From Ephydatia muelleri (taxonomy: Eukaryota; Porifera; Demospongiae; Spongillida; Spongillidae): a stretch of DNA of 64,000 nucleotides. Both the position numbers and the translations under genes were made by a program. Shown here piece by piece: positions 1 through 10,657 of this stretch. The stretch spans positions 28,354,523 through 28,418,522 of the forward strand of contig JABACO010000001.1 in assembly GCA_013339895.1 (NCBI GenBank), written 5' to 3'. The first letter of the stretch is position 1. Each line of letters begins with the position of its first letter. Below the pieces are notes generated by a model. That model saw only the letters and a list, made by a program, of their open reading frames with translations, was not told where the DNA came from and made no database searches.

Positions 1-64
<64 letters not shown>
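1..64. repeat. (TG)n microsatellite
   Basis: An uninterrupted TG dinucleotide run fills the window start and probably continues outside it. Reading frames across it only give Cys-Val repeats and are not coding. Confidence 0.98.
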
Positions 65-1398
<1,334 letters not shown>

Positions 1399-1854
1399 CT
1401 TGAACACATACATGTAGCTTCCACCAGCAGCCAGCATGATCACCAATTTCTTCTCTCTTTTTGATCACACAGTTTGGCACAATATTGCACTGCTATTGTA
1501 TCATCTCCTACTAGCTCCTCCAGTGTGGATAGAAAGAGAATCATCACTGGTGTACTGTATGACCACTGGTCATGAATAGTGGTGGTCACAGACTACTTTA
1601 GACTATCTTGTGTGTTTCCTTACACTTTGGTTGGCATACGCAGAGACGTTCGTCAGATCAGAGACAGTTGCAGTGGCTGAAATCACTTTTTGTAACTCCT
1701 GGTAACAGATAGGCCAAACGTTGCTTGCTTAGAATCTCATCCACACAAAAAACCCACTTACCTAATACATCAAACTCTCACCTTGATCATGTATCAGGTA
1801 GACTGGGGTATCTTCCTTCCATTCCACAAATCATCACAAGTGCTGACATAAAAC

Positions 1855-2163
1855 AATAATTTATACTTTCAATTTTTACAATTTTTGTTAACACACATAT
1901 ATTTAACATTCAGAAATAGTCATACCGATGTGATTTTAATAACACAATTCGTATTTCTCTAACTAAAATCGCATTATGTTTGTACTTTGCAAGTAGAACC
2001 CTTACTAAGGCAGAACACAAGTATTGAGCCACAAGAAACACTCATGCACACATACATCACATCACACACAACACATCTATTCAATGTCCGGGTGAGGTTT
2101 ATGATGTGTGTGCATGTGTGTGTGTGTGTACTTCCATATCCAACATTGGAACAACATTGGAAG
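1855..2163. repeat. Segmental duplication copy 1, left block
   Basis: This block is repeated nearly base for base at about 45370-45639 plus 46817-46866. In copy 2 the block is interrupted by a hAT-type element. In copy 1 it is followed at once by the 5' LTR of the Gypsy element. The left boundary is set where the two copies stop resembling each other (about 1855 and 45370). Confidence 0.9.
2159..2163. other. Target site duplication (GGAAG), left
   Basis: GGAAG precedes the 5' LTR and recurs right after the 3' LTR at 13598-13602. The paralogous unoccupied site at 46862-46866 has a single GGAAG in the same flanking sequence, so this is a true 5-bp integrase-type duplication. Confidence 0.96.
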
Positions 2164-2389
2164 TGTGAGCGCCCAGACCTACGGGCCTGCGCTCTTGAAT
2201 ATCAATTACATGCATGCAGAATCTTTGAGCATGCGCATGGATAGAAATCTAGGTATAAATGCATTTCGTGTGGAATTATTAGGGTTGGTGGCCCTTTCCG
2301 AGATACTGGCTAACGTGAACGGTATTGGGGGGTGTATAGGCATTCCAGAAGACGTGTGCAGACTGATTGCTACCGTCAGTTCTGTCACA
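2164..2389 (+). repeat. 5' LTR of Ty3/Gypsy element
   Basis: A 226-bp direct repeat, TG...CA bounded, that reads identical to 13372-13597. A TATAAAT at 2254-2260 is a likely Pol II TATA box. Its end is followed by a 4-nt spacer and a primer binding site. Identity of the two LTRs points to a very recent insertion. Confidence 0.97.
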
Positions 2390-2393
2390 TATT

Positions 2394-2412
2394 TGGTGGC
2401 AGCGGTGGGATT
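2394..2412 (+). promoter_or_regulatory. Primer binding site, tRNA-Leu type
   Basis: The 19 bases TGGTGGCAGCGGTGGGATT are complementary to the 3' end of a metazoan tRNA-Leu (ending CCACCGCTGCCA plus CCA). The site lies 4 nt inside the 5' LTR, the usual place for priming minus-strand cDNA. Confidence 0.88.
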
Positions 2413-2459
2413 ATCTAAGTCGAGACGGTCATTGTCCGACGCCTGCGTTTCTCGAGTGT

Positions 2460-4097
2460 ATGACTACTCGTTCTGGAAAGCCCTATAAGAAACCTACCAT
2501 GGAGGAGATGCAAGGTATGTTGAAATTACTTGCAGAAGACCGTAGGAGGAGAGAAGACGAAATAGCAACTGAGAAGGCGCGAAGAGAAGATGAATTCGCG
2601 AAAGAACGGGCTAGGCTTGAGGAAGAAAGACAGATTCGTGAGCGGGAGAATAGAAAGCAGATGGAAACGATGCAGACACACATGGCGGCGCTCATGAAGT
2701 TAGTAGAAGACTCACAAAAGGCAAAAGTCGTAAGTCCGAAACGTGAGCTAAGTGTCAAATTGGTTCCGTTGAGTGATAAGGATGATATTGAAGCCTATTT
2801 AGTAACTTTTGAGCGCGTTATGACTGCACAGAAGGTGGAGGAAAGCTGCTGGTCGCAGTATCTGGCACCTCAACTCACTGGCAAGGCCCAGTTGGCATTC
2901 GCAGCTCTACCCGGAGAGGACTCTGGCAATTATGAAGCAATAAAGACAGCAATCCTTCAGCGTTACGATATAACCGAGGAAGCATATAGAAGGCGCTTCC
3001 GTGGCATTACTCGTGGCAGTGGGGAAACAAACAGGGAGCTTTCCGTAAAGCTTATGGACCTACTGCGCAAGTGGATGAAGAGCTGTACTTCAATGGAGGA
3101 AATACAAGAGCTCATAGGCATGGAGCAGTTCCTCAACACATTGCCAGCGAACAAACGACTCTGGGTTATGGAGCGAAAGCCTAAGACGTGTATTCAGGCC
3201 GGGGAACTCGTTGACGAATATGAACACGCCAGGCGTGAGGAGTCGCAGCGGTATCCGGAAAACGTCAAGGGAACTCGATCAGAGCAAAAATGTTCATTTT
3301 GTGGGAAAGCAGGGCACTCAGAAGACGTGTGCTACAAGAAAACCACAAAAGAGGAGACAAGCAGACGGAAGACCATAGTGTGCTACAACTGTGGAAAACC
3401 AGGTCACCCAGCAAGGAAGTGTCCCAACAATGAGGTATTGTTTGGACGTGAATCAAAGTACAAGGTGAAGGATGGAATGTATTGTAAGGGAAGTGTGGAA
3501 GGGTGTTTGGTAAGCCGCATATTGTTAGACACAGGTTGTTCCCGCACAATGGTCCGGAGACAATTCGTCCCCCAGGAGAAGTTCTTGGAGGGAAAATGGG
3601 TATCAATCAGATGTGTGCATGGTGACACAGTCTTGTATCCCCTAGCAGATATCAAGCTTGTGGTGGAAGGCATTCCAGTCACAGTGGAGGCTGCTGTAGC
3701 TGACAGTCTACCGGTGGAGGTGATACTTGGAACTGATGCTTCTAGAATGACGGAGTTACTAGGAAGACGAGCTGGTTCTGTGTTCTTTGCTCAAGAACAT
3801 GTTAGGGTGGTGACAACAAGGGCGAAGAGACGACAGGAAATACAGGAGGAAGTACTGAGGAAGGAAAAGGAGGTTATGTCTGGGGTGGTACCAAATCCAT
3901 TAGGTGTCTCTGAAGAGGAACCCAAATTGAAGACTATGTCACAGGAGCAAAGAAGGCAAATGCGAAGGGAACTTGGGAGCCAGGGAGACTGCTTGTCTCA
4001 CATTAACATCACAGCTGAGAAACTGAAGGATATGCAGGAGCAGGATGAAACACTGAGAGCTGTGACATGTCCAGCAATTGCGGACTTGAATAATTGA
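2460..4097 (+). CDS. Gag-protease part of the Gypsy polyprotein (split by insertion)
   Basis: The frame is open from 2367, but that start lies in the LTR. The ATG at 2460, giving a product beginning MTTRSG, is the likely start. Residues about 20-90 are an Arg/Glu-rich probable coiled coil, followed by a retrotransposon gag region. Two zinc knuckles follow: CSFCGKAGHSEDVC and CYNCGKPGHPARKC. The aspartic protease has the LLDTG catalytic motif and a later ILGTDAS segment. The native frame ends at about 4072, where the nested insertion begins. The last eight codons and the stop at 4095-4097 belong to inserted DNA. The frame resumes in phase at 10658 when one copy of the 7-bp target duplication is removed, so gag, protease and pol were a single reading frame. 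Confidence 0.92.
   Translation: MTTRSGKPYKKPTMEEMQGMLKLLAEDRRRREDEIATEKARREDEFAKERARLEEERQIRERENRKQMETMQTHMAALMKLVEDSQKAKVVSPKRELSVKLVPLSDKDDIEAYLVTFERVMTAQKVEESCWSQYLAPQLTGKAQLAFAALPGEDSGNYEAIKTAILQRYDITEEAYRRRFRGITRGSGETNRELSVKLMDLLRKWMKSCTSMEEIQELIGMEQFLNTLPANKRLWVMERKPKTCIQAGELVDEYEHARREESQRYPENVKGTRSEQKCSFCGKAGHSEDVCYKKTTKEETSRRKTIVCYNCGKPGHPARKCPNNEVLFGRESKYKVKDGMYCKGSVEGCLVSRILLDTGCSRTMVRRQFVPQEKFLEGKWVSIRCVHGDTVLYPLADIKLVVEGIPVTVEAAVADSLPVEVILGTDASRMTELLGRRAGSVFFAQEHVRVVTTRAKRRQEIQEEVLRKEKEVMSGVVPNPLGVSEEEPKLKTMSQEQRRQMRRELGSQGDCLSHINITAEKLKDMQEQDETLRAVTCPAIADLNN
4066..4072. other. Target site duplication (CATGTCC) of nested insertion, left
   Basis: CATGTCC occurs at 4066-4072 and again at 10651-10657. 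Collapsing the two copies restores an uninterrupted polyprotein frame between the protease spacer and the integrase zinc finger, which independently supports these boundaries. Confidence 0.82.
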
Positions 4098-5129
4098 ATA
4101 CCCGCGTTACGCGTTTAAAATTAATTGAACGGGAAGTCTATGAAGAAATGTCTTCCAACGCTCACCGTTCTTAAACGTAACATAAATGTTAAGTCTACCA
4201 AACGGATTATGATACAGGTGAAGATATCCCATCGTTTTTGTGTTCTGGTCTTCGTTAAAATATGCTCACTGCTATTTCCCTACACCGTTTTGTGTTCTCT
4301 ACATACCTTAGTACGTGGAACATGAAATTGTTATGTTTCTTCAATTTTTTTCCAATCACGCAGACCGAAAGTTCAAGTCTACCGAGTGGTTTATAAAACC
4401 TGAACCACCTAGACATTTTTAGGCACAATTAGTATAATTTTGCCCCCTACGCAAAAGTTTCCTCAGGCAATTTTGTGCACCCCACTGTAAAATGTGGACA
4501 AATGTATGATGTCATTCATGCTACGTCACTGTTGCATGGCGGTTTCTGCCTGGAATGGCACCAAGCACCATCAGGAGTAAACGTAGGGCGTACGAGGCGC
4601 GCATGCGAACATGACACACTCTGGACTGTAGTTGTACTAGCTGTGATCAGACCAACATGCATGAATCGATAGCTAGCTTCAGTAAAGCGACATCGCGTTG
4701 CAACTTGTGTACAACCGTACAAATGACGCAGTTCTAGGCTATAGCGCTGTATCTTGGATTGATAATATACTGTCCACTCCTCGAGCCACTAGCTAGGCCA
4801 ACTAAAGTTTTGGGTCGAGCTATAGTCAGGACGTGACGTGCGCAAAAATTAATATTTATTTATAGCTGATCCGCATCGACATAGCTAGCTGGGTGGAACG
4901 GTGTCTCGTCGGTGTGACGTCGACATAACCAAGATGCGTGGTGTTTTATACGCCATATTTTTGCTGTATGAACCATTCCTTTGTAAACGATTCGGTAAGA
5001 TGATTAGCAGTCGAGCTAGCCAGTGGGTGTGGCCTTATAAACCGTTTCGCGCGCGTGAAGAGGTCGCTTTACAATTTCCCGTACTGTAGTACATCTGAGT
5101 CGCTTAATGTGCACAGCACTTCTGGCAAG
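4098..5129. other. Left arm of nested insertion, no recognised gene
   Basis: About 1 kb between the insertion's left end and the first exon of its multi-exon gene. Short frames only. A 5' exon or promoter of the downstream gene may lie here, but I see no convincing signal. Confidence 0.4.
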
Positions 5130-6700
5130 ATGATCCACATTCATCTGACAGATGATGCGGCCTCCGAAAAAGATGACAACATGGATTTGCGTGTTTTGTA
5201 CATTTTAGATAGGTATGGGATCGGGGATGCCTTCTATCACGAGCTTGCAATGCTTTTTAGCGAGTTGCCGAGATCTCATTCAATTAAAAAAGCTCGCACT
5301 GATCTCAACCACACGATGCAACTAACTCGCATCCCAGGGTATGAAGGTGCCTATCGCTCTTTCGAACGGTCATTGTGCGAACAATTATCCAACATGGTAA
5401 ACATCATAGTTATAGTGTTATATAATGTGAATACATTCTTTTACAATGCTGCAGATCGCTCAAGATGCTACAAGTTTCCCTACTGACCAGAAAATTAAAG
5501 TTAGAGTATCTGGTGACGGAGCAAAGTTTTCTCGGACGTCAAGCTTTGTTTTGCTTTCGTACGCCATTCTGATGCCAGCTGGCCGCTATCTGTCTGGAAT
5601 AGGTAAATCTTAAGTATATGTGCCAGCGACTCAGTAACTCAATGAAAATTTAATTCTTTTTTAAAGGCAATCATACCATCGCAGTTTTGAAAGGGAATGA
5701 AGATTATGACACCATTTCCACAGCTTTCGCTGCACTTTTCAAGAAATTGATGGTCTTCAGCAGCTAGGATTTGTTGCTGTCAATGGCGTGAGCTACAATA
5801 TTGAACTTTTTTTTTCTTCTGACATGAAGGTTTGTGATGTAATGGTATTACAGGCATGCACATTTATGTTTCGTATGTGTTACAGTTCATGCTCACAATG
5901 CTGGGCCTTAATGCAGCTAACTCCATTTATGCATGTCCAAAATGTACAGTGCACCGTGATTGCAGGTAAGTTACCAATACATTTGGCTAAACATGGTGTC
6001 AACCGATGTCACTATATAGGTGGGATGTGTCAAAGCCTGAATCGTATTACAGCACAACTATGGCCAGAACACTAGTTACCCTCAGGTAAAAATGCATGAT
6101 CCTAGCTGACTTAAGTAGCATATGTCAGTTCTTAAATTTCTGCACAGACGTGCCTTTGCCTCTCATGGCAGAACTGCTGCTGTACACCAAGGGTCAGTTA
6201 ATCGTCCACTGACTGCCATTCCAGTGGACCACATGATGATTGATGAGCTGCACCTATTTCTGAGAATTTTTGATGTCATGTTAAGAAACTTAATCAAAAT
6301 GTCAGAGCCACATACACAGCAGCTTGTGGCATACATCAGGAGCTGTGGAGTCTCATTTAATATTTGGGAATGTGAATCGAGTGATGGAAAAGTTGAATGG
6401 ACGTCGTTAACTGGGGAAGCCAAAAAGAAGGTTTTGAAGGTACAACACACCCTATAATTTATGTGTTCCAATTCTGCCTTTCCATATGCTAGCTACTTCC
6501 TTCCAAGATGAAAGATATCCCCTTACCAAATGCTTTTCTGGATGATGTAGTTCAGCTATGGAAGGTGAACTACTTCCCTCGATAGGCTAACAATAATGTT
6601 TTTTTATTCCTAAAAGGATTTTGAAGTTTTATACAACCTGTTGTCTAGTGAAACACCTCCACCAAATGCTGCAGATGACTTACATTTGAAGGTACACATC

Positions 6701-6796
<96 letters not shown>

Positions 6797-7230
6797 TGTG
6801 ACCAAATCAGCTTACATTCAGGCTAAAAGATGGATTCAACTCTTTCTGCGGATAAAGAGTGATGGTCACCAAAAGAAATTTGTAACTCCTTACTTTCATG
6901 TCATGGTGTACCATGTTCCTGATGCCATCCGACAGTATGGAAACATAAAACAATTCTCTTGCCAAGGTAAGTTTGTTAAGTTCTTAACATCATCTACATC
7001 AGTAACTTCATGTAGGTGTTGAGAAGCACAACGATGACTCCAAACGAAACTATTTTTCAAGTAATCGTTGGGATGCTCCTGCAGAAATCATGTTGGCTGA
7101 GCACAGGCTGGAGTTACTACAACAGTATGCCAGAGAGAAGAGGCACTACACCAAACATGCTGCAGCATATTGGCATGAAGGAGGAATGCAAGAAACGCGA
7201 TCTCAGATGCGAGAAACTTTAAAATACTAA
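5130..7230 (+). CDS. Ten-exon gene in the nested insertion, DDE/RNase H-like transposase candidate
   Basis: Exons with GT...AG boundaries: 5130-5396, 5455-5602, 5667-5829, 5886-5965, 6020-6085, 6148-6439, 6508-6564, 6617-6691, 6822-6966 and 7016-7230 (TAA 7228-7230). Conserved stretches are SGDGAKFSRTSSFVLLSYAI, a GNHTIAVLKGNEDY segment, SSDMKFMLTMLGLNAANSIY followed by a CPKC-x2-H knuckle, VDHMMIDELHLFLRIFD, CGVSFNIWE, YFHVMVYHVPDAIRQYG and GVEKHNDDSKRN. This pattern recalls an uncharacterised protein family that I remember from cnidarians, sponges and some fungi. The spaced acidic residues and CxxC..H insert resemble RNase H-fold transposases, loosely those of the Kyakuja-Dileera-Zisupton group, but I cannot prove that. 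One frameshift lies in exon 3 near 5742, at a TTTT run. The intron between exons 8 and 9 holds a (CA)n tract. The start at 5130 is the first ATG in frame; an upstream exon is possible. Confidence 0.7.
6700..6793. repeat. (CA)n microsatellite inside an intron
   Basis: About 94 bp of CA repeat just after the donor at 6692. It fills most of the intron before the exon at 6822. Confidence 0.97.
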
Positions 7231-7780
7231 CTTTGCAGCCATTGATGTATGACAGGAAAATAAGTTTAAAAAGTACAATCAATGCACAAGTGAAGTGATG
7301 GGGGGTAAACAAAATGAGGTTGTCAATAGGACTGAATGGTTGCTTTCCCAGGAATTAACAGTAGTACAATACCTGGAACCAGACAAAGGGATAATCTTGT
7401 TTGGGGATAAGTTGTATATAGAGGGGAGAGTTGCAGACAGGAGGCAGGCTTAACCTAATAACCTTAGACAAAGCTCCCTTTCAACATACTGTATGTTTCC
7501 CCATGCCCAATCTAAGCCTGGGAGGTATGCATTTACTTCCTAAATAAAAACACTCAACGTCCAGGGTCAGGCAGCTGCAGCACAGTATACATGTTTACAG
7601 AAAGGTGAAATAACTGCTCTACATGAGTAATTTCAGAGGTTGGTATACTTATTGCAATGTCTTTAAGTATAGCTGTCTTTTTTAGTACAATGTACACATC
7701 AACACAGTGTTTTGGACTACTGATATCATATTTATAAGAAATGACATTATGATTCAGGCAATGATAAGAGTATAATACAT
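7231..7780. other. Spacer within nested insertion, nothing recognised
   Basis: About 550 bp between the end of the ten-exon gene and the minus-strand chromodomain relic. An AATAAA at 7541-7546 could be a polyadenylation signal for the gene, but this is weak. Confidence 0.4.
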
Positions 7781-8520
7781 CACACAATATACTTCACAAG
7801 ACGCATGTACACTTTTTCCTCAAAGTATCTCTTCTTTAACTTTAAAGTACCATCTTCCTCTCTATTGAAAAGTTTCTTGGACCATCTTATTGCACTTTTC
7901 ATTTCCACTGGAAAATGGATGCGACAACCGTCCCCAAGATGATCAAAAACTGTGTCCCAACCAGGTGTAAAAAAGATAGGATTGAAGTCTTCCAAATTAA
8001 AGGATTTGTACCTCTTTTTGACTCTCTGCTAGTAACACCTTTGCGTCCAAAAAGAAAATGGAACACATCAATTCTAAATTCAAAAGATATAAATCTTTTC
8101 CGTCTTGTTCCTGTGGACAGTGAAAGCTGGACGTCCCTCATCATTCTGCTGACACAGCTTAGTACCAAGCGGGATGAAGGTTTTGGGACGTGAAATGTCC
8201 TAAAGAAAAGATTCTCTTACTACATAAAATGAAGTACGAAATCCATACTTTAAAAGATACGGTGTAAGGTCTTTCTGCGCAACCCAGGAGGCATCCTGGA
8301 TAGGCCATCCTTTCCACAAGACTAGGAATTCCTTTTGAGCACCCTGGTAAGGATTAATGATAGAGTTTTTACTAGGATTATGTCTACCTTTGTTCTTGAC
8401 GTTACGATCCTCTCGACTGGATAATAAGCCATTGCGCGCGTAAGTGTGAAGGACGAGGGCTCTAAATTCTATCCCCTCGTCCCCCTTCCATGGGCGCTTG
8501 TAGTTACGCACCCTATACAT
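7780..8520 (-). pseudogene. Chromodomain-containing coding relic
   Basis: The upstream part (8520-8200) ends with a chromodomain-like segment, EFLVLWKGWPIQDASWV, followed by a leucine-rich DLTPYLLKYG. The aromatic cage-type WKGW...W pattern is typical of chromodomains in Gypsy integrases and some transposon proteins. Downstream on the same strand, 8168-7899 and 7995-7780 are open in different frames and read like continuous protein with frameshifts, including VEMKSAIRWSKKLF near the end. I do not recognise the second part. It lies between the ten-exon gene and the HIRAN relic in the same insertion, on the opposite strand. Confidence 0.5.
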
Positions 8521-8544
8521 TATTGCATACTACATAATACTATA

Positions 8545-8808
8545 CTTGGAAAGTGTCATACGAGGACATCACGTTTACAGCGCTATTTGGACCACTACGA
8601 TCGGAGAATATCTAGAGGTATGCAAGGAGCCTACACGATCGCCGTGCCGTCTGCATCAAGAAGGGAGGTGTAATTGTTGGTCATGTACCACGTGAATTAA
8701 CAGCAATTCAGGTTAAATTCATCGATCACGGTGACGCTATCAGCTGCAGGGTGCGAGGGAGACCACAACAAGGACAAGGATTAGAAGTTCCGTGTTCCTA
8801 TATATGAG
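8545..8808 (+). pseudogene. HIRAN-like domain relic
   Basis: Reading 8558-8630 gives IRGHHVYSAIWTTTIGEYLE and VCKEP. After a frameshift near 8633 the reading continues HDRRAVCIKKGGVIVGHVPR and ends GQGLEVPCSYI before a stop. The order of conserved pieces (entry strand, HD-RRAV, GxxVGHVPRE, Gly/Cys-rich LEVPC end) is that of HIRAN-like DNA-end-binding domains, often seen in invertebrate transposon-associated proteins. No complete host ORF surrounds it, so it is a relic or an exon of a gene whose other exons I cannot see. Confidence 0.6.
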
Positions 8809-9020
8809 CAGGAAAGAAGAAACTATTAACTGCAATGCAAAAGTACCTAAGCACACTGCATGTATCCATAGATAGTATGGAGTGATATGCAATGAACTGA
8901 CTGTGTTGTTCAGTGCTATATACTGGCACGTAGCTGTGTGATGATCCAGACTCATGCCCAATGTAGTTACCATGAATACATGTACATGTATATACTGCAA
9001 TGTTGTTTACAATGAGTTGC

Positions 9021-9467
9021 AATGTTTAGAATGAGCTCTGCATGATGTTGCCTGCAGGAGTTCATAATGATTGCATGCCTTCAAACATACACGGGCCTAT
9101 GAACTTTTAATGGGTGTGAAAAAATAGTGCGTTCCAACTGATAATCATGTAGCGGGCTTTACGTGTACCACATGCATGTATCCACCTCATCCTGACTTAA
9201 TTCAGCTGATCAATGTGAAAGCAGTTCAGGAATTGATTCTCTGGCCGCGGCTAGACCACTGCTGTGAATAAGGTCTATAAGTTGTCTGCACTTATGACCT
9301 ATATATATTGTCTCTCTTGTTACTCCTGTACTATAGATGTTTTGAATGAGCTCTGCATGATGTTGCCTGCAGGCGTTCATAATGTTTGCCTTCAAACATC
9401 CACTGACCTATGAATGTGATAAAATGGTGCATTCCAACAGATAATCATGTACATGTAGCGGGCTTTT
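9021..9467. repeat. Direct repeat pair, about 130-140 bp units
   Basis: Units at 9021-9160 and 9338-9467 share the sequence from gaatgagctctgcatgatg to ataatcatgtagcgggctt with scattered substitutions and small indels. The units are separated by about 180 bp of non-repeated sequence. Confidence 0.8.
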
Positions 9468-10650
9468 CCACTGTACTTTTGTGAATCTGATGTATAGCAA
9501 CCAGTTATTTCAGGGTTTTACATGTAGCTGTTCATATGTGTGCATGATATGACGCTTTCCTACATATTTTATAAATCATAATTGTACATCTCCTTGTAAT
9601 CAATCACACATGTTACACAACTGCTATGGACTTCCTATTTTCTGCGCATCATATACTACACATCAAGTTTGCTGTATGGTAAAATGCATATTGTGGGATC
9701 TTGCTTTAACTTCGTGTTTTTATCCCCGAATCCCACGATTATTAAGACCCACCATGGATTTTTGCTGATATGACCAAATTGCACCTCTCATTAAAAACGA
9801 TACAGATGGGAAATAATCGTGAGCTACATGTATACAACAGAAATTTCTCCATGTGCTGTTTGATAGCTTCGAACGCTTTGACTTAAAACGTACTCGAACG
9901 AAACTGTAAAACACCATCATTCCCGCCTGATGTAGCGACACCTCGTGTTAAAATACTCAATCGGTTACTGAGTATCATGATTAGTTCCACTATTGTGTCG
10001 CGTGAGAAATGCACGAAATGACTTGGTATCAGGGAACTAATAAAACGCTCAACTAAATTTGCGCATGGTATGTAGGATATAGGTTTGATAGTGTTTCGGC
10101 AACAACAAAAACATGTCAGGACCTGTTATTATTATACACTAGTCTGGCACGCAGAATTTTTAATTTGCGCACTTGCGCTGCATCAATCCACATAAGCATG
10201 GGCGTACCGTATTTGTATCGTCAAGACTCGTTTTTATCTTTGCAGAAACGGAGGTTTGGCACAATGTATCGTCAGAGATATATTATCTCTGGTATCGTAC
10301 TATTTGAGAGCAGAAGTCTCGTGAGCAGACGACACATCAAATGACGCAAGGTATTACATAATGACATACGTTTATGAATAAAATTAATTATGCTCGGTTG
10401 TAATGAATTTGTCTTGAATTTAGTTCATGGATGCTTAATGTTCTTTTCATGATACACGTATATTATAATCAGACTGATTTTTAGCGAATACTGAACGTGT
10501 TTGGAATTCAATTTGAAAAAATTAATTTTAGTTAATTGATTTGAATTAATAATTTCTTGTCTTGCAACATGATAAATCATTTAAAAAGGTGACAAATTTA
10601 TTGGTGAAATCAGAATTCTCAAATCTCTATCACAACTTTACATATTCACT
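9468..10650. other. Right arm of nested insertion, no recognised gene
   Basis: AT-rich, no frame longer than about 75 codons and no family resemblance. The last 150 bp show no inverted match to the left end of the insertion. Confidence 0.45.
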
Positions 10651-10657
10651 CATGTCC
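10651..10657. other. Target site duplication (CATGTCC) of nested insertion, right
   Basis: Second copy of CATGTCC. The polyprotein frame resumes here in phase with the codon split at 4070-4072. Confidence 0.82.

Larger units (their letters stand above)
4073..10650 (+). mobile_element. 6,578-bp nested insertion with intron-bearing gene, class unknown
   Basis: The insertion interrupts the Gypsy polyprotein with a 7-bp target duplication. Its ends (AGCAATTG... and ...TTCACT) share only AG/CT and no convincing terminal inverted repeat. There is no LTR, poly(A) tail or Helitron-type terminus. It contains a ten-exon plus-strand gene (5130-7230), a minus-strand chromodomain relic (about 7780-8520), a plus-strand HIRAN-like relic (8545-8808) and a small direct repeat (9021-9467). 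Spliceosomal introns show that it moved as DNA, not as processed RNA. Because it sits in an element with identical LTRs, it is younger still. Superfamily is not assigned. P-like and Dada-like elements also make 7-8 bp or 6-7 bp duplications, but nothing else links it to them. Confidence 0.75.

Noticed and set aside
4073-10650. Polinton/Maverick, Helitron or Crypton identity for the nested insertion
   Set aside because: No polymerase B, ATPase or capsid gene, no Rep/helicase or TC...CTRR ends, and no tyrosine recombinase seen. Cannot be excluded for a deleted derivative.
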